This document shows, piece after piece, positions 1-10,349 of a stretch of 64,000 bases of DNA (position 1 is its first letter; each line of letters starts with the position of its first letter). The notes under the pieces are model-generated. The model was not told where the DNA came from, did no database searches, and saw only the letters and a program-made list of their open reading frames with translations. Source of the DNA: Pseudomonas sp. MTM4 (GTDB taxonomy: Bacteria > Pseudomonadota > Gammaproteobacteria > Pseudomonadales > Pseudomonadaceae); contig NZ_CP048411.1 in the NCBI RefSeq assembly GCF_019355055.1, forward strand, positions 372,001-436,000, in the 5' to 3' direction. The translations under genes were made by a program, and so were the position numbers.

Positions 1-1556
<1,556 letters not shown>

Positions 1557-1700
1557 CCTACAACGCCGGTTCCTGGCGAACTGCGCATCCGCGTTGGGCG
1601 GGTACAATCCGCCAACAAGCAGGCATCCGGATCCGGCGACCGCTTGTGCCCGCTAGGGCTCGCCCCGCGACGAACAGCAGGTAGTGAACAACAAGTAAAA

Positions 1701-1780
1701 GCTTCGCGCCGAGGGCGGCCCTCCTACAAAAGCAGCGGCTTTACTCCAGTCCTGTGGGAGGCGCGCCCTCGCGGCGAAAA
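1701..1780. repeat. REP pair (REPIN-like) in the ligA-fliC gap
   Basis: Two arms in opposite orientation: the reverse complement of about 1701-1729 closely matches about 1752-1780 (core TGTRGGAGG..GCCCTCG..GCGAA). This is the organisation of a Pseudomonas REPIN. The rest of the 539-base gap 1557-2095 contains the fliC promoter and no convincing gene. A short stem GGCGG-N7-CCGCC with an embedded TACAAT lies near 1596-1614, but nothing shows that it starts a transcript. Confidence 0.7.
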
Positions 1781-1971
1781 GGGTTTCCAGCCCACTCTAA
1801 AACCAAACACTCCCGCACGCGCCTGCCGTCCACCTCGCTACCTTCTATTCATCCATTAAAGATTTCCACCACCCGTCCGACAACCTTCGCAGGCGGGCTC
1901 GCTTGTTTGCGGATTCGCCGGTGTCGTACAGGTTGTTCTCGGGGCTTGCAAAAATATTTTCAACCGCCTCC

Positions 1972-1998
1972 TAAAGCTCACCGAAACGACGCCGATAA
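1972..1998 (+). promoter_or_regulatory. Sigma-28 (FliA) promoter of fliC
   Basis: TAAAGCTC (1972-1979), exactly 11 bases, then GCCGATAA (1991-1998). This matches the sigma-28 consensus TAAAGTTT-N11-GCCGATAA with a perfect -10 element. It lies about 100 bases upstream of the flagellin start on the same strand. FliA control of fliC is established in Pseudomonas; this assignment rests on sequence match and position. Confidence 0.9.
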
Positions 1999-2095
1999 GC
2001 TAATCGAATGCGAACTCAATGGGTGCCTGGGCAAAAGCCGGCCCGGAGTCGCAAGCTCAGGCAACCAAAGTAACTAGCGCCCTTGGAGGCACATC

Positions 2096-3559
2096 ATGGC
2101 TCTTACAGTCAATACAAACATTGCATCGCTCAACACTCAGCGTAACCTGCAATCTTCGTCCAACGCCCTCAGCACCTCCATGCAGCGCCTGTCTACTGGT
2201 AGCCGCATTAACAGCGCGAAGGATGACGCTGCAGGCCTGCAGATTTCCAACCGTCTGACCAGCCAGATCAATGGTCTCGGTGTAGCCGTAAAGAACGCCA
2301 ATGACGGTATCTCTTTGGCGCAGACTGCTGAAGGCGCTATGCAGCAATCGACCAACCTTTTGCAGCGTATGCGAGATCTTTCGCTCCAGTCGGCTAACGG
2401 TTCCAACTCCACTACTGAGCGCCAGGCTCTTAATCAAGAGGTTGGGCAGCTTAAGGAAGAGCTTGATCGTATTGCAAACACAACCACGTTTGGTGGTCGC
2501 AAATTGCTCGATGGTGACTTTTCAAATGTGAAGTTCCAAGTAGGTTCGCAAGCAAACGAGACGATTGGTTTTTCAATCGCATCCACCGCGGCGGCCAAGC
2601 TCGGAAATAATGAATATGGGACTAAAGGTTCGGTAGCCGGGACTGTTGTTACAGCAGCAACCAACGGTACTGACGCTGTTTTGGCAGCGGCTAACTTTAA
2701 GATTTCTGACTCTAAAGGCGCCACAGGAGCAATTGCATACACTGCTGAATCGACGTCAAAAGATATTGCCGGAGCTATCAATACGGCGACTGCTGCTGCT
2801 GGGGTTGGTGTTACCGCAGAAGTTAAGAACGATGTGAAAATTGGTGGCTTTGATTCTACATTCAATGGCGGAACGGTTAGTTTGACACTGAATGGGGAAA
2901 GCGTGACCGTTGATAATTTTAATGCTAACGACTTAACCGCAATGAAGAACCAAATAAATTCTTCTAATGCAGGTGTTACTGCCGAGTTTGCTGCGAATAG
3001 CGACGGTACGTTGGATAAAACAAGCATTGTGCTAAAGGGTTCTGATGATATCAGCTTCTCGATTGCCGAGGCGGATGCAACACATACTTACGATGTAGGC
3101 ATAAACGGAGCTGCATCGTCTGCCGTTAACTCCAACGCTAATCGGATCGCAGTCGGTGAAGTTAAGCTTAGCGGTGTTGAGTCGTTCAGCTTTTCTGGCG
3201 CAAGCACGGAGATATTATCTGCTGCTACTGGGTCATCGACTGTTAATTCAGTATCAAAGGTTGATATTTCAACTGTAGACGGAGCTCAGAGTGCCATTGA
3301 TGTAATCGATGCTGCTTTGAAAAGCATAGATACACAGCGCGCCGATCTTGGTGCGGTTCAGAACCGCTTCGACAATACCATCGCCAACCTCACGAATATC
3401 AGTGAGAATGTTTCCGCTGCCCGCGGTCGTATCCAAGACACCGACTTCGCAGCTGAAACCGCCAACCTGAGCAAGAACCAGATCCTGCAACAGGCTGGTA
3501 CCGCAATCCTCGCCCAGGCCAAGCAGCTGCCGCAGGCTGTTCTGAGCTTGCTGCAGTAA
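2096..3559 (+). CDS. fliC: Flagellin FliC
   Basis: Structural subunit of the flagellar filament, exported by the flagellar type III system. The 487-residue protein has the conserved D0/D1 N-terminus ([18 protein letters not shown], then [17 protein letters not shown]) and C-terminus (ends [14 protein letters not shown]). The centre, about residues 165-395, is low-complexity, rich in Ala, Thr, Ser, Asn and Val, and corresponds to the surface-exposed D2/D3 domains. Its DNA (about 2580-3290) is clearly more AT-rich and uses A/T-ending codons more than the conserved ends, a sign of diversifying recombination. GGAGG stands about 10 bases before the ATG, and a sigma-28 promoter lies upstream. flaG and fliD follow. 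Confidence 0.98.
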   Translation: MALTVNTNIASLNTQRNLQSSSNALSTSMQRLSTGSRINSAKDDAAGLQISNRLTSQINGLGVAVKNANDGISLAQTAEGAMQQSTNLLQRMRDLSLQSANGSNSTTERQALNQEVGQLKEELDRIANTTTFGGRKLLDGDFSNVKFQVGSQANETIGFSIASTAAAKLGNNEYGTKGSVAGTVVTAATNGTDAVLAAANFKISDSKGATGAIAYTAESTSKDIAGAINTATAAAGVGVTAEVKNDVKIGGFDSTFNGGTVSLTLNGESVTVDNFNANDLTAMKNQINSSNAGVTAEFAANSDGTLDKTSIVLKGSDDISFSIAEADATHTYDVGINGAASSAVNSNANRIAVGEVKLSGVESFSFSGASTEILSAATGSSTVNSVSKVDISTVDGAQSAIDVIDAALKSIDTQRADLGAVQNRFDNTIANLTNISENVSAARGRIQDTDFAAETANLSKNQILQQAGTAILAQAKQLPQAVLSLLQ

Positions 3560-3577
3560 TAAGCAGAAGGCGTTAAT

Positions 3578-3608
3578 GATGAGGGTAGGGCTGTGCTCTA
3601 CCCTCATT
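3578..3608 (+). terminator. Stem-loop after fliC
   Basis: Perfect 10-bp stem ATGAGGGTAG / CTACCCTCAT with a 9-base loop, 19 bases after the fliC stop. There is no T-run, so it may be an attenuator or mRNA 3'-end stabiliser rather than a full terminator. It would let fliC mRNA far exceed flaG-fliD mRNA from one promoter. Confidence 0.6.
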
Positions 3609-3628
3609 GATTCATGAGAGGTGAATCA

Positions 3629-3991
3629 ATGGACGTCGGAAAATTATCTGGCGGAGCCGCACCGCAAACGCAGATGACAGCTGGATCGCCACCCAGCCTT
3701 CTCAAGGAGGCTGGGTTTTCTGCGTCCGATAGGCTTCAGCCAGCAACGGCTCCCGCAAAAGCGGAAGAGCAAGAGAACACCGCTGACTTGGTCGAAAAAC
3801 TTCGGTCGCAGATGCAGAATATCCAACGGGATCTGAGCTTCAGCGTTGACGATTCCACCGGTGACGTGGTTGTTCGTGTAATCGATGGCGAGTCAGGTAA
3901 AATCGTTCGGCAGATACCATCGGAGGAAATCCTTCACCTTACCGAGCGACTGGATGAAATGCGCAGTTTGTTATTCGAAGCCAAAGCTTAA
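3629..3991 (+). CDS. flaG: Flagellar protein FlaG
   Basis: Small 120-residue FlaG-family protein encoded between flagellin and the filament cap; in Pseudomonas and Vibrio it affects filament length. The conserved C-terminal half has the family pattern VVRVIDGESGKIVRQIPSEE followed by an amphipathic helix. The N-terminal 60 residues are disordered and rich in Pro, Ala and Gln. An in-frame ATG at 3614 lies inside the ribosome-binding sequence AGAGGTGA, so the ATG at 3629, five bases after that sequence, is the better start. It lies between fliC and fliD and is probably read through from the fliC promoter. Confidence 0.93.
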   Translation: MDVGKLSGGAAPQTQMTAGSPPSLLKEAGFSASDRLQPATAPAKAEEQENTADLVEKLRSQMQNIQRDLSFSVDDSTGDVVVRVIDGESGKIVRQIPSEEILHLTERLDEMRSLLFEAKA

Positions 3992-4047
3992 CGGTACGAT
4001 TTTTGTATTGTGTTTTCCGGCTAACAATTTCTTGACGAGGTAAGGCT

Positions 4048-5493
4048 ATGGCTGGCGTAACGGGTATTGGCTCCGGTATTGACATCGACAGTATCGTGTC
4101 CAGCATGGTCGCGGCTGAGCGTGCGCCCAAAGAGACGCAGCTCGCGAACCTCGAAAAGAAAACCACCACCCAAATTACTGCCGTTGGTGCATTGAAAAGC
4201 GCCATCAGCGACTTCCAGACGGCACTTGGTGCGCTGAATAAGCCGGAGCTGTTCCAGGCGCGTTCAGCTACATCCAGCAAGTCGGATCTGGTTGGCGTCA
4301 CTGCCAGTACTACTGCCGGGGCCGGTAGCTATCAGGTCGAGGTAGAGAAGCTGGCTACCAGCAGCAAAGTGGCTCTCGCTGCGGTTAAGAACACCGCCGA
4401 TGCGCCGGCGCGCTTCGCCAGCGGGACGCTGGAGATTTCGCTCGGTGTGCCGGGCACCCCTCCTTCAAAAGAATCATTTTCCGTTACGGTCGATGAGAGC
4501 AACAACACGATGGCCGGTATGCGTGATGCCATCAACGCGGCCGGCAAGGAGATGGGCGTCAGTGCCACCATCGTGACGGATGAGCACGGCTCGCGGCTGG
4601 TGCTTAGCAGCAGCAAAAGCGGTGACGGGCGCGATATCACTGTGGCGGGAACTGATGCAGCGCCAGTACAGGGTGGTCAAGTTAGTCTCTCGAAACTGGC
4701 CTTCGACGGCATCTCGAGTGCCGGTGAAGGTGCGCGCACGCTGACCACGGCGCAGAGCGCCAGGTTGTCTATCGATGGTTTGCAGATCGTTAGTGAAACA
4801 AACAAGGTCGAGGGTGCCATCGACGGCGTTACGCTCGATCTCAAGGCCAAAACTGCAGCTAACGAGCCGCTCAGTATTAGCGTTGCAGAAGACAAGGCAG
4901 GCGTCAAAAAGCAGATTCAGTCGTTTGTCGATAGTTACAACAAGCTGATCGGCGTTATCAATGCGCAGACCAAAGTGACGTCCGTAGGCGAAGGCAACGC
5001 TCCTGTAACAGGTGCGCTGGTAGGCGATGCCACGGCCCGCACTTTGCTCAATACCATCCGTAATGAATTGGTAAATGTGCAGGGCGATGGCGCGCTGCGT
5101 GCCTTGACCGATATCGGCATCACCACGCAGAAAGACGGTACGCTAAAGATCGATGATGCCAAGCTGGGCAAGGCAATGGATGGCAACTTTACCGAGCTGC
5201 CGGCGTTGTTCACTGGCGATACAGGTCTCGCTAGCCGTCTTGATGCGAAGCTCAAGCCCTACACCGAAACTGGCGGCATTCTCGAACAGCGCAACAAGGC
5301 GATGACCGAGACCATCTCGAAGATCGATGATCAGAAGGAAGATTTGAACCGCCGTATCACCTCGCTGCAAGAGCGACTCTACAAGCAGTTCAATTCCATG
5401 GACTTGTTGGTGGGGCAATTGTCGAATACGTCCAACAGCCTTATCGCGTCGCTGGAAAACCTGCCTTGGGCAGCGGGTAACTCCAAGAAGTAA
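4048..5493 (+). CDS. fliD: Flagellar filament cap protein FliD (HAP2)
   Basis: Forms the cap at the tip of the filament and guides flagellin folding; in Pseudomonas it can also bind mucin. The 481-residue protein has the FliD_N region (MAGVTGIGSGIDIDSIVSSM with a following coiled coil, residues 1-100), a variable central domain with short flagellin-IN-like repeats, and the FliD_C region (about 235-470, including VDSYNKLIGVIN and a terminal coiled coil ending QFNSMDLLVGQL). Length is usual for the family. Translation signals are GAGGTAAGG shortly before the ATG. It lies 56 bases after flaG; fliS, normally adjacent, is displaced by a REP-rich 543-base gap. Confidence 0.96.
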   Translation: MAGVTGIGSGIDIDSIVSSMVAAERAPKETQLANLEKKTTTQITAVGALKSAISDFQTALGALNKPELFQARSATSSKSDLVGVTASTTAGAGSYQVEVEKLATSSKVALAAVKNTADAPARFASGTLEISLGVPGTPPSKESFSVTVDESNNTMAGMRDAINAAGKEMGVSATIVTDEHGSRLVLSSSKSGDGRDITVAGTDAAPVQGGQVSLSKLAFDGISSAGEGARTLTTAQSARLSIDGLQIVSETNKVEGAIDGVTLDLKAKTAANEPLSISVAEDKAGVKKQIQSFVDSYNKLIGVINAQTKVTSVGEGNAPVTGALVGDATARTLLNTIRNELVNVQGDGALRALTDIGITTQKDGTLKIDDAKLGKAMDGNFTELPALFTGDTGLASRLDAKLKPYTETGGILEQRNKAMTETISKIDDQKEDLNRRITSLQERLYKQFNSMDLLVGQLSNTSNSLIASLENLPWAAGNSKK

Positions 5494-5514
5494 CAGCACC
5501 GTAGGGGCAGTGCG

Positions 5515-5813
5515 GTAGGGTGGGCTTTAGCCCACCAGACGGAGTTTCGCACGTATGCATCGGCGCGATTATGCGGGAGCCTGGCGGGGTTCTTGGTTCG
5601 GCTCGCTAGCTGACCATTAGGTTTCGGTGGGCTGAAGCCCACCCTACAAGGTTGTGCACGGTTCAGGTAGGGTGGGCTTCAGCCCACCAGATGGAGCGTG
5701 CCGCACGTACGCACCGACGCGATTTATACAGGAGCCTGGCGGGGTTCTTAGTTCGGCTTGCTAGTTGACCAGCATTCGGTGGCTGAAGCGGAGCGCTGCC
5801 CGGCCCACCCTCC
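5515..5813. repeat. Tandem pair of REPINs between fliD and fliS
   Basis: Two successive copies of an about 150-base unit. Each starts with GTAGGGTGGGCTTYAGCCCACC (5515-5536 and 5667-5688), carries a shared middle (GGAGCCTGGCGGGGTTCTT), and ends in an inverted partner (GGTGGGCTGAAGCCCACCCTAC at 5626-5647; a diverged GGTGGCTGAAGCGG..GGCCCACCCTCC form near 5778-5813). The shared non-palindromic middle indicates local duplication of a whole REPIN. The rest of the gap (5494-6036) holds the fliS promoter and no gene. Confidence 0.85.
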
Positions 5814-5970
5814 GGGGCTGTGCACGGTTCAGCCTTCCCTGTAACACCGGACCGCCTGCCGAGAAACGATCCGCTTGAAAAAACCAAACCCCCAAGCTAG
5901 TGAGCTTCGCTATCGTTCCTAGGCCGCCGACAAAGCGCTTTCGTTTATCCGTTAATTTTGCTGACTGCTC

Positions 5971-5997
5971 TCAAGCTTGAGCGACCCCGACCGATAA
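5971..5997 (+). promoter_or_regulatory. Sigma-28 (FliA) promoter of fliS
   Basis: TCAAGCTT (5971-5978), 11 bases, then ACCGATAA (5990-5997): a close match to TAAAGTTT-N11-GCCGATAA with the correct spacing, 39 bases before the fliS ATG. It gives fliS a late-flagellar promoter of its own downstream of the REP block. Confidence 0.8.
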
Positions 5998-6036
5998 GCT
6001 GTACATGCAAATTGATGTGGCAAGGGGCTCATCCAA

Positions 6037-6423
6037 ATGAATGCTATGGCAGCAATGAGGCAGTACCAGCAAGTCGGCGTTAAGGCCCAGGTGACCGAGG
6101 CCGATCCGCATCGTTTGATTCAGATGTTGATGCAGGGTGGGCTGGACCGTATCGCTCAGGCCAAGGGCGCCATGGAGCGTGAGGCATATGCGGAGAAAGG
6201 CTCGCTGATTGGCAAGGCGGTCAACATCATTGGCGGTCTGCGCGACGTGCTGGACAAGCAGGCGGGCGGCGAACTGGCGGAAAACCTGGATCGCCTGTAC
6301 GAATTCATGACGATGCGGCTGTTCGAAGCCAGCCGGCATAACGACGTAAACAAGCTTGATGAAGTGGCGAATCTGCTAGGTGAAATCAAGCAAGGCTGGG
6401 ACGGCATCGCGCTTAAGGTTTGA
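6037..6423 (+). CDS. fliS: Flagellin export chaperone FliS
   Basis: Cytoplasmic chaperone that binds the C-terminus of flagellin, prevents premature polymerisation and delivers it to the export gate. The 128-residue all-helical protein has family features: an N-terminal M-x-QYQQV motif, DPHRLIQMLMQGGLDRI, and a C-terminal helix ending near GWDGIAL. An AAGGGG ribosome-binding sequence lies about 9 bases before the ATG. It has its own sigma-28 promoter and is followed by a strong terminator, so it is probably monocistronic here. The second small chaperone (FliT-like) and fleQ that usually follow in Pseudomonas are not present downstream. Confidence 0.95.
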   Translation: MNAMAAMRQYQQVGVKAQVTEADPHRLIQMLMQGGLDRIAQAKGAMEREAYAEKGSLIGKAVNIIGGLRDVLDKQAGGELAENLDRLYEFMTMRLFEASRHNDVNKLDEVANLLGEIKQGWDGIALKV

Positions 6424-6467
6424 TTCAAGCCGCAGTACTACAGATGCTATTTGTCAACGCAACACAG

Positions 6468-6504
6468 ACGCACTGTCTGGCAACTGAGCCAGTCAGTGCG
6501 TTTT
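6468..6504 (+). terminator. Rho-independent terminator after fliS
   Basis: Long hairpin with ACGCACTG / CAGTGCGT outer arms, a T-T mismatch, CTGGC / GCCAG inner arms and a 6-base loop, followed by TTTT. It lies between convergent fliS and ppnP and probably ends fliS transcription; it may also act from the other side. Confidence 0.85.
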
Positions 6505-6508
6505 GCTT

Positions 6509-6790
6509 TCAGCGGTACTCGCAAAGATAAGCGGTATCCGATGCAACCTTCAGCTGGAACTTGCTGTTGGCTGGCACGGTGAATTGAGTGCCGGCGCCAA
6601 AGGTTTCGTAGCTGTCGCTTCCCGGTAGTTTGACGTCCAGGCTGCCAGCGACCACGTGCATCACTTCCAACTGGTTGGTGCCGAATTCGTAATCGCCTGC
6701 GGCCATGACGCCGATGGTGGCAGGCCCTGCTGCCATGTCGAAGGCGATGGATTTGACGGTGCCGTCGAAGTACTCGTTGACCTTGAACAT
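6509..6790 (-). CDS. ppnP: Pyrimidine/purine nucleoside phosphorylase PpnP (YaiE/DUF1255)
   Basis: Single-domain cupin of 93 residues that phosphorolyses several ribonucleosides to free base and ribose-1-phosphate (known for the E. coli family member). Matches along the whole length: [56 protein letters not shown] and the terminal YLCEY. Length is usual for the family. GGAG lies about 9 bases before the start. It is convergent with fliS and shows no operon partner. Confidence 0.93.
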   Translation of the reverse strand: MFKVNEYFDGTVKSIAFDMAAGPATIGVMAAGDYEFGTNQLEVMHVVAGSLDVKLPGSDSYETFGAGTQFTVPANSKFQLKVASDTAYLCEYR

Positions 6791-6904
6791 TCGGAAACTC
6801 CAGGGTGCGTAAAAGGGCGGCCAGTATGCCGAAGCGGCCTGATGGCGTCATCAGGCCGCTCATGTTTCGAATGAAGGCCATGTTGCGGCTTTGCAGCGGC
6901 ACGC

Positions 6905-7246
6905 TCACGAGCGAAAAATGAAGTACACCGCACCTAACAGGCAAATCCCGGCCCAGAGATAGTCGAGCTTCAGTGGCTGCTGCATATAGAGCACGCTGAA
7001 GGGGACGAAGATCGCGAGGGTGATGACCTCCTGCATGATCTTTAGTTGGCCGATCGACAGCTCGGTGTAGCCGATGCGGTTGGCGGGCACCATGATCAGA
7101 TACTCGAACAAGGCGATACCCCAGCTGATCAGTGCAGCGATCAGCCAGGGTTTGCCGTTGAGTGTTTTGAGGTGGCCATACCAGGCAAAGGTCATGAACA
7201 AGTTGGAGATGCAAAGCAGGGCGGCAGTCTGAAGCCAGATGGGCAT
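6905..7246 (-). CDS. DUF486 family small membrane protein
   Basis: Small inner-membrane protein of 113 residues with about four transmembrane segments (begins MPIWLQTAALLCISNLFMT). The segment WYGHLK..ISWGIALFEYLIMVPANRIGY is typical of DUF486, a family distantly like small multidrug or DMT transporters and without a settled function. A longer frame reaches 7351, but GGAG followed by the ATG at 7246, together with family length, supports the short form. It lies between ppnP and the divergent antiporter gene. Confidence 0.88.
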   Translation of the reverse strand: MPIWLQTAALLCISNLFMTFAWYGHLKTLNGKPWLIAALISWGIALFEYLIMVPANRIGYTELSIGQLKIMQEVITLAIFVPFSVLYMQQPLKLDYLWAGICLLGAVYFIFRS

Positions 7247-7546
7247 TGGAAATCTCCGGGTTGGCAGCCTGGTGCCATTCACTCCTCCGATCCCGATGAA
7301 GCCGCTCTCGTCGCCTGATGACAGGCTTCTGTAACCACTGCGTCGGGGCAATGTTTGCTCGGTTGGGCAGCATTGGGTGATGGTGATCAGGGCGCGGTAT
7401 GTTACGCCACGCGCGGCAGTGCTGGTGGTTGTTGAGGCGGACCTGACGAACGAACCGGCTATATCAAACCGCCTGGCTATACTTTTTCATATGCGGGCAC
7501 TCTATATGCGCCCCTCACTTGATTTCGCTAGAGACCCACCGATCCT
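7247..7546. other. Intergenic region before the antiporter gene
   Basis: 300 bases between two divergent genes. No convincing ORF. An AT-rich stretch with TATACT near 7478 could be a -10 element for the downstream antiporter, but no matching -35 was identified. Confidence 0.4.
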
Positions 7547-9187
7547 ATGGAAACGCTTTATCTGATCTTTCTGCTGTTGCTTGCGGTGGGCGCGAGCCGG
7601 GTACTCGCCAATGTCGTGCCAGTGCCACTGCCAATCCTGCAGATTCTGATGGGCAGCATGTTGGCGCTTCCGCCGTTCGGAATGGGCGTTGAGCTACGGC
7701 CAGAGATCTTCATGCTGCTGTTCATTCCGCCGTTGCTGTTCTACGACGGGTGGAAAATTCCCAAACGCGAGTTCACCGAGCATGGCGCCGAAATGTCCGC
7801 CATGTCATTGGTGCTTGTATTGGTCATCCTGGTGGTGGTGGGCTACTTCATCCACTGGCTACTGCCGACGATTCCGCTGGCGGCGAGCTTCGCACTGGCG
7901 GCCATTCTCTCGCCGACCGATGCGCTAGCCGTAATCGCCATCGCCCAGGGTCGACTCCCGCGCCATATGGCGCACCAGCTGGAAGGCGAGGCGATGATGA
8001 ACGATGCCACTGGCCTGGTCTCGTTCAAGTTCGCACTGGCCGCCGCCATTACCGGCACCTTTTCGCTGACGACGGTCACCGGCGAGTTTTTTGTCATCGC
8101 GCTGGGTGGTCTGCTCATTGGCGCCGGCTTGAGCTGGGCGGTGGGCAAGGCCAAGCAATGGATGACCGCGCGAGACCTGTTTGATCCCTCGGCCTATGTG
8201 CTGATGATTCTGCTGCTGCCCTTCGCGGCGTTCTTCCTGGCCGAACATGCAGGTATGTCTGGCATCCTCTCGGCGGTAGCGGCGGGCATGGTGCAGAGCC
8301 GCATCGACATGCTGCCGGTGAAGACCAGCACGCGCATCCTCAACCGCAGCATTTGGGAAATGCTTGATTTCAGCTTCAACGGTCTGGTGTTTCTGCTGTT
8401 GGGGCTGCAATTCCCGCGGATCGTGGCGCGGGTTTGGGAAGCGGCGGGGCAGCAGAGCTACAGCATGCCGATGCTGATCTTCAGCGCATTGGCGATCATG
8501 GCGCTGCTGCTGGTGATCCGTTTCGGCTTCGTTTACGCCTATCACTGGAGCGAGGCGCGGGTACATCGGCTGCGTGGAAAGACTGTTCAGCCCAAACCCC
8601 TTAGGCTGTTTTCCGCGCTCAGCGCCGTGGCGGGCGTGCGTGGGGCAATCACCCTGGCCGGCGTCCTGTCGATTCCACTGATGATTGGCGACACGCCATT
8701 TCCGGGGCGCGATCTGATGATTTTTCTGGCGGCCGCCGTGATCATCTTGTCGTTGCTGGTCGGTGCGCTGGGCATCCCCTATTTCCTCAAGCAACTGCCC
8801 AACAACGATGTCGAACAACATAGGGAAGAGCTGAAGAAAGCCCGTCGGATCGCCGCCCAGGCTGCGGTCACCTGGCTGGAAAACTGGAAACAGGCCAACC
8901 CCGTGGACGATCCCGACGAGGCGCTGCTGCGCAGCGAGGTCACGGCTCGGATTACCGAGTCCTATCGGCACGACATCGAGGCCTTGATGGAACACCAAGA
9001 TCGTGCGAACCAGGCGCGCCAGACGCAGGTGCTGGAGCGCGACATTCGCGTGCAGGCCATCGCTGTGCAGCGCAAGGAATTGTACCGGATGAGAAAGCGC
9101 CACCTGATCGACGAGCAGATGCTGCAGATCCTGCTGCGCGAACTCGATTACGAAGAGGCGGCGCTCGGCACGGGCGACGCGGTTTAA
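7547..9187 (+). CDS. Na+/H+ antiporter, CPA1 (NhaP-like) family
   Basis: Inner-membrane monovalent cation/proton exchanger for pH and sodium homeostasis. The 546-residue protein has about 12 membrane segments over residues 1-415, with CPA1 signatures SPTDALAVIAIAQG (ion-binding region, near 122-135) and GEAMMNDATGLVSFKFAL (near 147-164). A charged cytoplasmic tail of about 130 residues follows, predicted helical, and may be regulatory. The start is the first ATG of the membrane domain. No neighbouring gene suggests a more specific ion, so K+ exchange is also possible. Confidence 0.9.
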   Translation: METLYLIFLLLLAVGASRVLANVVPVPLPILQILMGSMLALPPFGMGVELRPEIFMLLFIPPLLFYDGWKIPKREFTEHGAEMSAMSLVLVLVILVVVGYFIHWLLPTIPLAASFALAAILSPTDALAVIAIAQGRLPRHMAHQLEGEAMMNDATGLVSFKFALAAAITGTFSLTTVTGEFFVIALGGLLIGAGLSWAVGKAKQWMTARDLFDPSAYVLMILLLPFAAFFLAEHAGMSGILSAVAAGMVQSRIDMLPVKTSTRILNRSIWEMLDFSFNGLVFLLLGLQFPRIVARVWEAAGQQSYSMPMLIFSALAIMALLLVIRFGFVYAYHWSEARVHRLRGKTVQPKPLRLFSALSAVAGVRGAITLAGVLSIPLMIGDTPFPGRDLMIFLAAAVIILSLLVGALGIPYFLKQLPNNDVEQHREELKKARRIAAQAAVTWLENWKQANPVDDPDEALLRSEVTARITESYRHDIEALMEHQDRANQARQTQVLERDIRVQAIAVQRKELYRMRKRHLIDEQMLQILLRELDYEEAALGTGDAV

Positions 9188-9224
9188 AGATTGTTTCCGC
9201 CTCGTGCAGCAGCGGGAGCGGATT

Positions 9225-9641
9225 CTAGCGGCCGGCCTGGTCCTGATGCGGCTCAGGTTCGAGCACGGCGATGGTATTGCTGCTGCGTTTGAACGTCACC
9301 AGCTCGGCTAGCCAAGCCTGCAGCACAGGCGAATTGCCTTTCTGGTTGCGCAACGCGATGGACAGAATCTCGCGGGCAATGGTCACCATCGCACTTTTGC
9401 TACCCAGAAAATGCCAGTTGAACCAGCCGTCGCCATAGGTCAAGGGTGTCTTCTGTCCGGGTGCGAGGGGGATGTAAACCTTCACGGACAGATCGAACAG
9501 CACCTCCGGCTTGGAGATGATCAGCAGTTTTACGTCCGCCACCTTGCTCAACCAGTAGCGATGATCGAAACGACCTCCAGTCAGCGCCGCGGATTGACTC
9601 AGGGCTTCGTTGATCAGCGCTCTGTTATCGATGAGTTGCAC
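9225..9641 (-). CDS. Conserved hypothetical protein
   Basis: I do not recognise a characterised family. The frame gives a soluble, mixed alpha/beta protein of 138 residues from a GTG start at 9641, which has a GGA ribosome-binding sequence about 9 bases upstream; an ATG at 9677 would add 12 residues. It contains FDHRYWLSKVADVKLLI and YGDGWFNWHFLGSKSAM and ends in a hydrophilic tail. No signal peptide or membrane segment. Codon use is like its neighbours, supporting a real gene. It stands alone, convergent with the antiporter gene. Confidence 0.7.
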   Translation of the reverse strand: MQLIDNRALINEALSQSAALTGGRFDHRYWLSKVADVKLLIISKPEVLFDLSVKVYIPLAPGQKTPLTYGDGWFNWHFLGSKSAMVTIAREILSIALRNQKGNSPVLQAWLAELVTFKRSSNTIAVLEPEPHQDQAGR

Positions 9642-9943
9642 GGTAAGGATTCCGTTTGCAGAGTGGCCATGCCGCATCTCGAGTCTGCCGCATGCGAGCA
9701 GATACGAGACCGGCTGTGTAGGGCGCCTCGAAGGGGCGGATCGAACCGCGTCCGCTTCGCTTGGCATGTCGGTTTATCGGTCCATCAGCGCTTTTGTTTA
9801 GCGCCAAGTGTCGAAAATCTGTCTGGCGCCGCTCGTGCCCGCTATGCGCCAGGGCAGTCTCGTAGACCGGCTGAATGGCTGGCCACATTGAGCGCATGGC
9901 AAAATCTCGCTTAAGCAACCGAACGCATTGAGGAAAGCGACTC
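9642..9943. other. Intergenic region before the GGCT-like gene
   Basis: About 300 bases separating the hypothetical gene from the rightward GGCT-like gene. The hypothetical frame continues upstream to 9767 without a good start. I see no further gene, repeat or terminator. Confidence 0.4.
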
Positions 9944-10276
9944 ATGATCGAGCGACTTTTTGTATACGGCTCCCTCGCACCTGGGCGGCCGAACGAGCAC
10001 ATCCTGGCGGCGATTCCCGGTACCTGGGAGCCCGCAAGTGTGTCGGGCAGGTTGCGTGAAGAAGGTTGGGGCGCGGCGCTGGGGTTTCCCGGTCTCGATC
10101 TGGATGAGCGCGGCGAGACGATCGAAGGCTTCGTGCTCAGCTCAGAGGCGTTTGCGGCGCATTGGGCAAGGCTCGATGAGTTCGAAGGCGACGCCTACAA
10201 ACGCATCCTGGCGGACGTCAGGCTCGGCAGCGGTCAGACTGTAAAAGCGTATATCTACGCGCTCGGAGCAGGCTGA
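9944..10276 (+). CDS. Gamma-glutamylcyclotransferase-like (AIG2/GGCT fold) protein
   Basis: 110-residue protein of the GGCT-like fold, whose members cyclise gamma-glutamyl amines or peptides to 5-oxoproline. The signature LFVYGSLAPG at residues 5-14 forms the substrate-binding loop, and RLDEFEGDAYKRI near 79-91 carries the expected acidic catalytic residue. AGGAAAG lies before the ATG. It lacks other domains. Actual substrate is unknown; many bacterial members have no assay. Confidence 0.85.
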   Translation: MIERLFVYGSLAPGRPNEHILAAIPGTWEPASVSGRLREEGWGAALGFPGLDLDERGETIEGFVLSSEAFAAHWARLDEFEGDAYKRILADVRLGSGQTVKAYIYALGAG

Positions 10277-10349
10277 GCTAAAGACTAATCAAGACGCTGC
10301 GAATTGCTTGCCGCATCTCCGCAGCGCGTCATATCAGACGCCCGCCAAC

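Noticed and set aside
1557..1700. A signal-recognition-particle RNA or tRNA after ligA
   Set aside because: The TACAAT and small stem looked like a stable-RNA promoter, but the conserved SRP core and any tRNA cloverleaf are absent.
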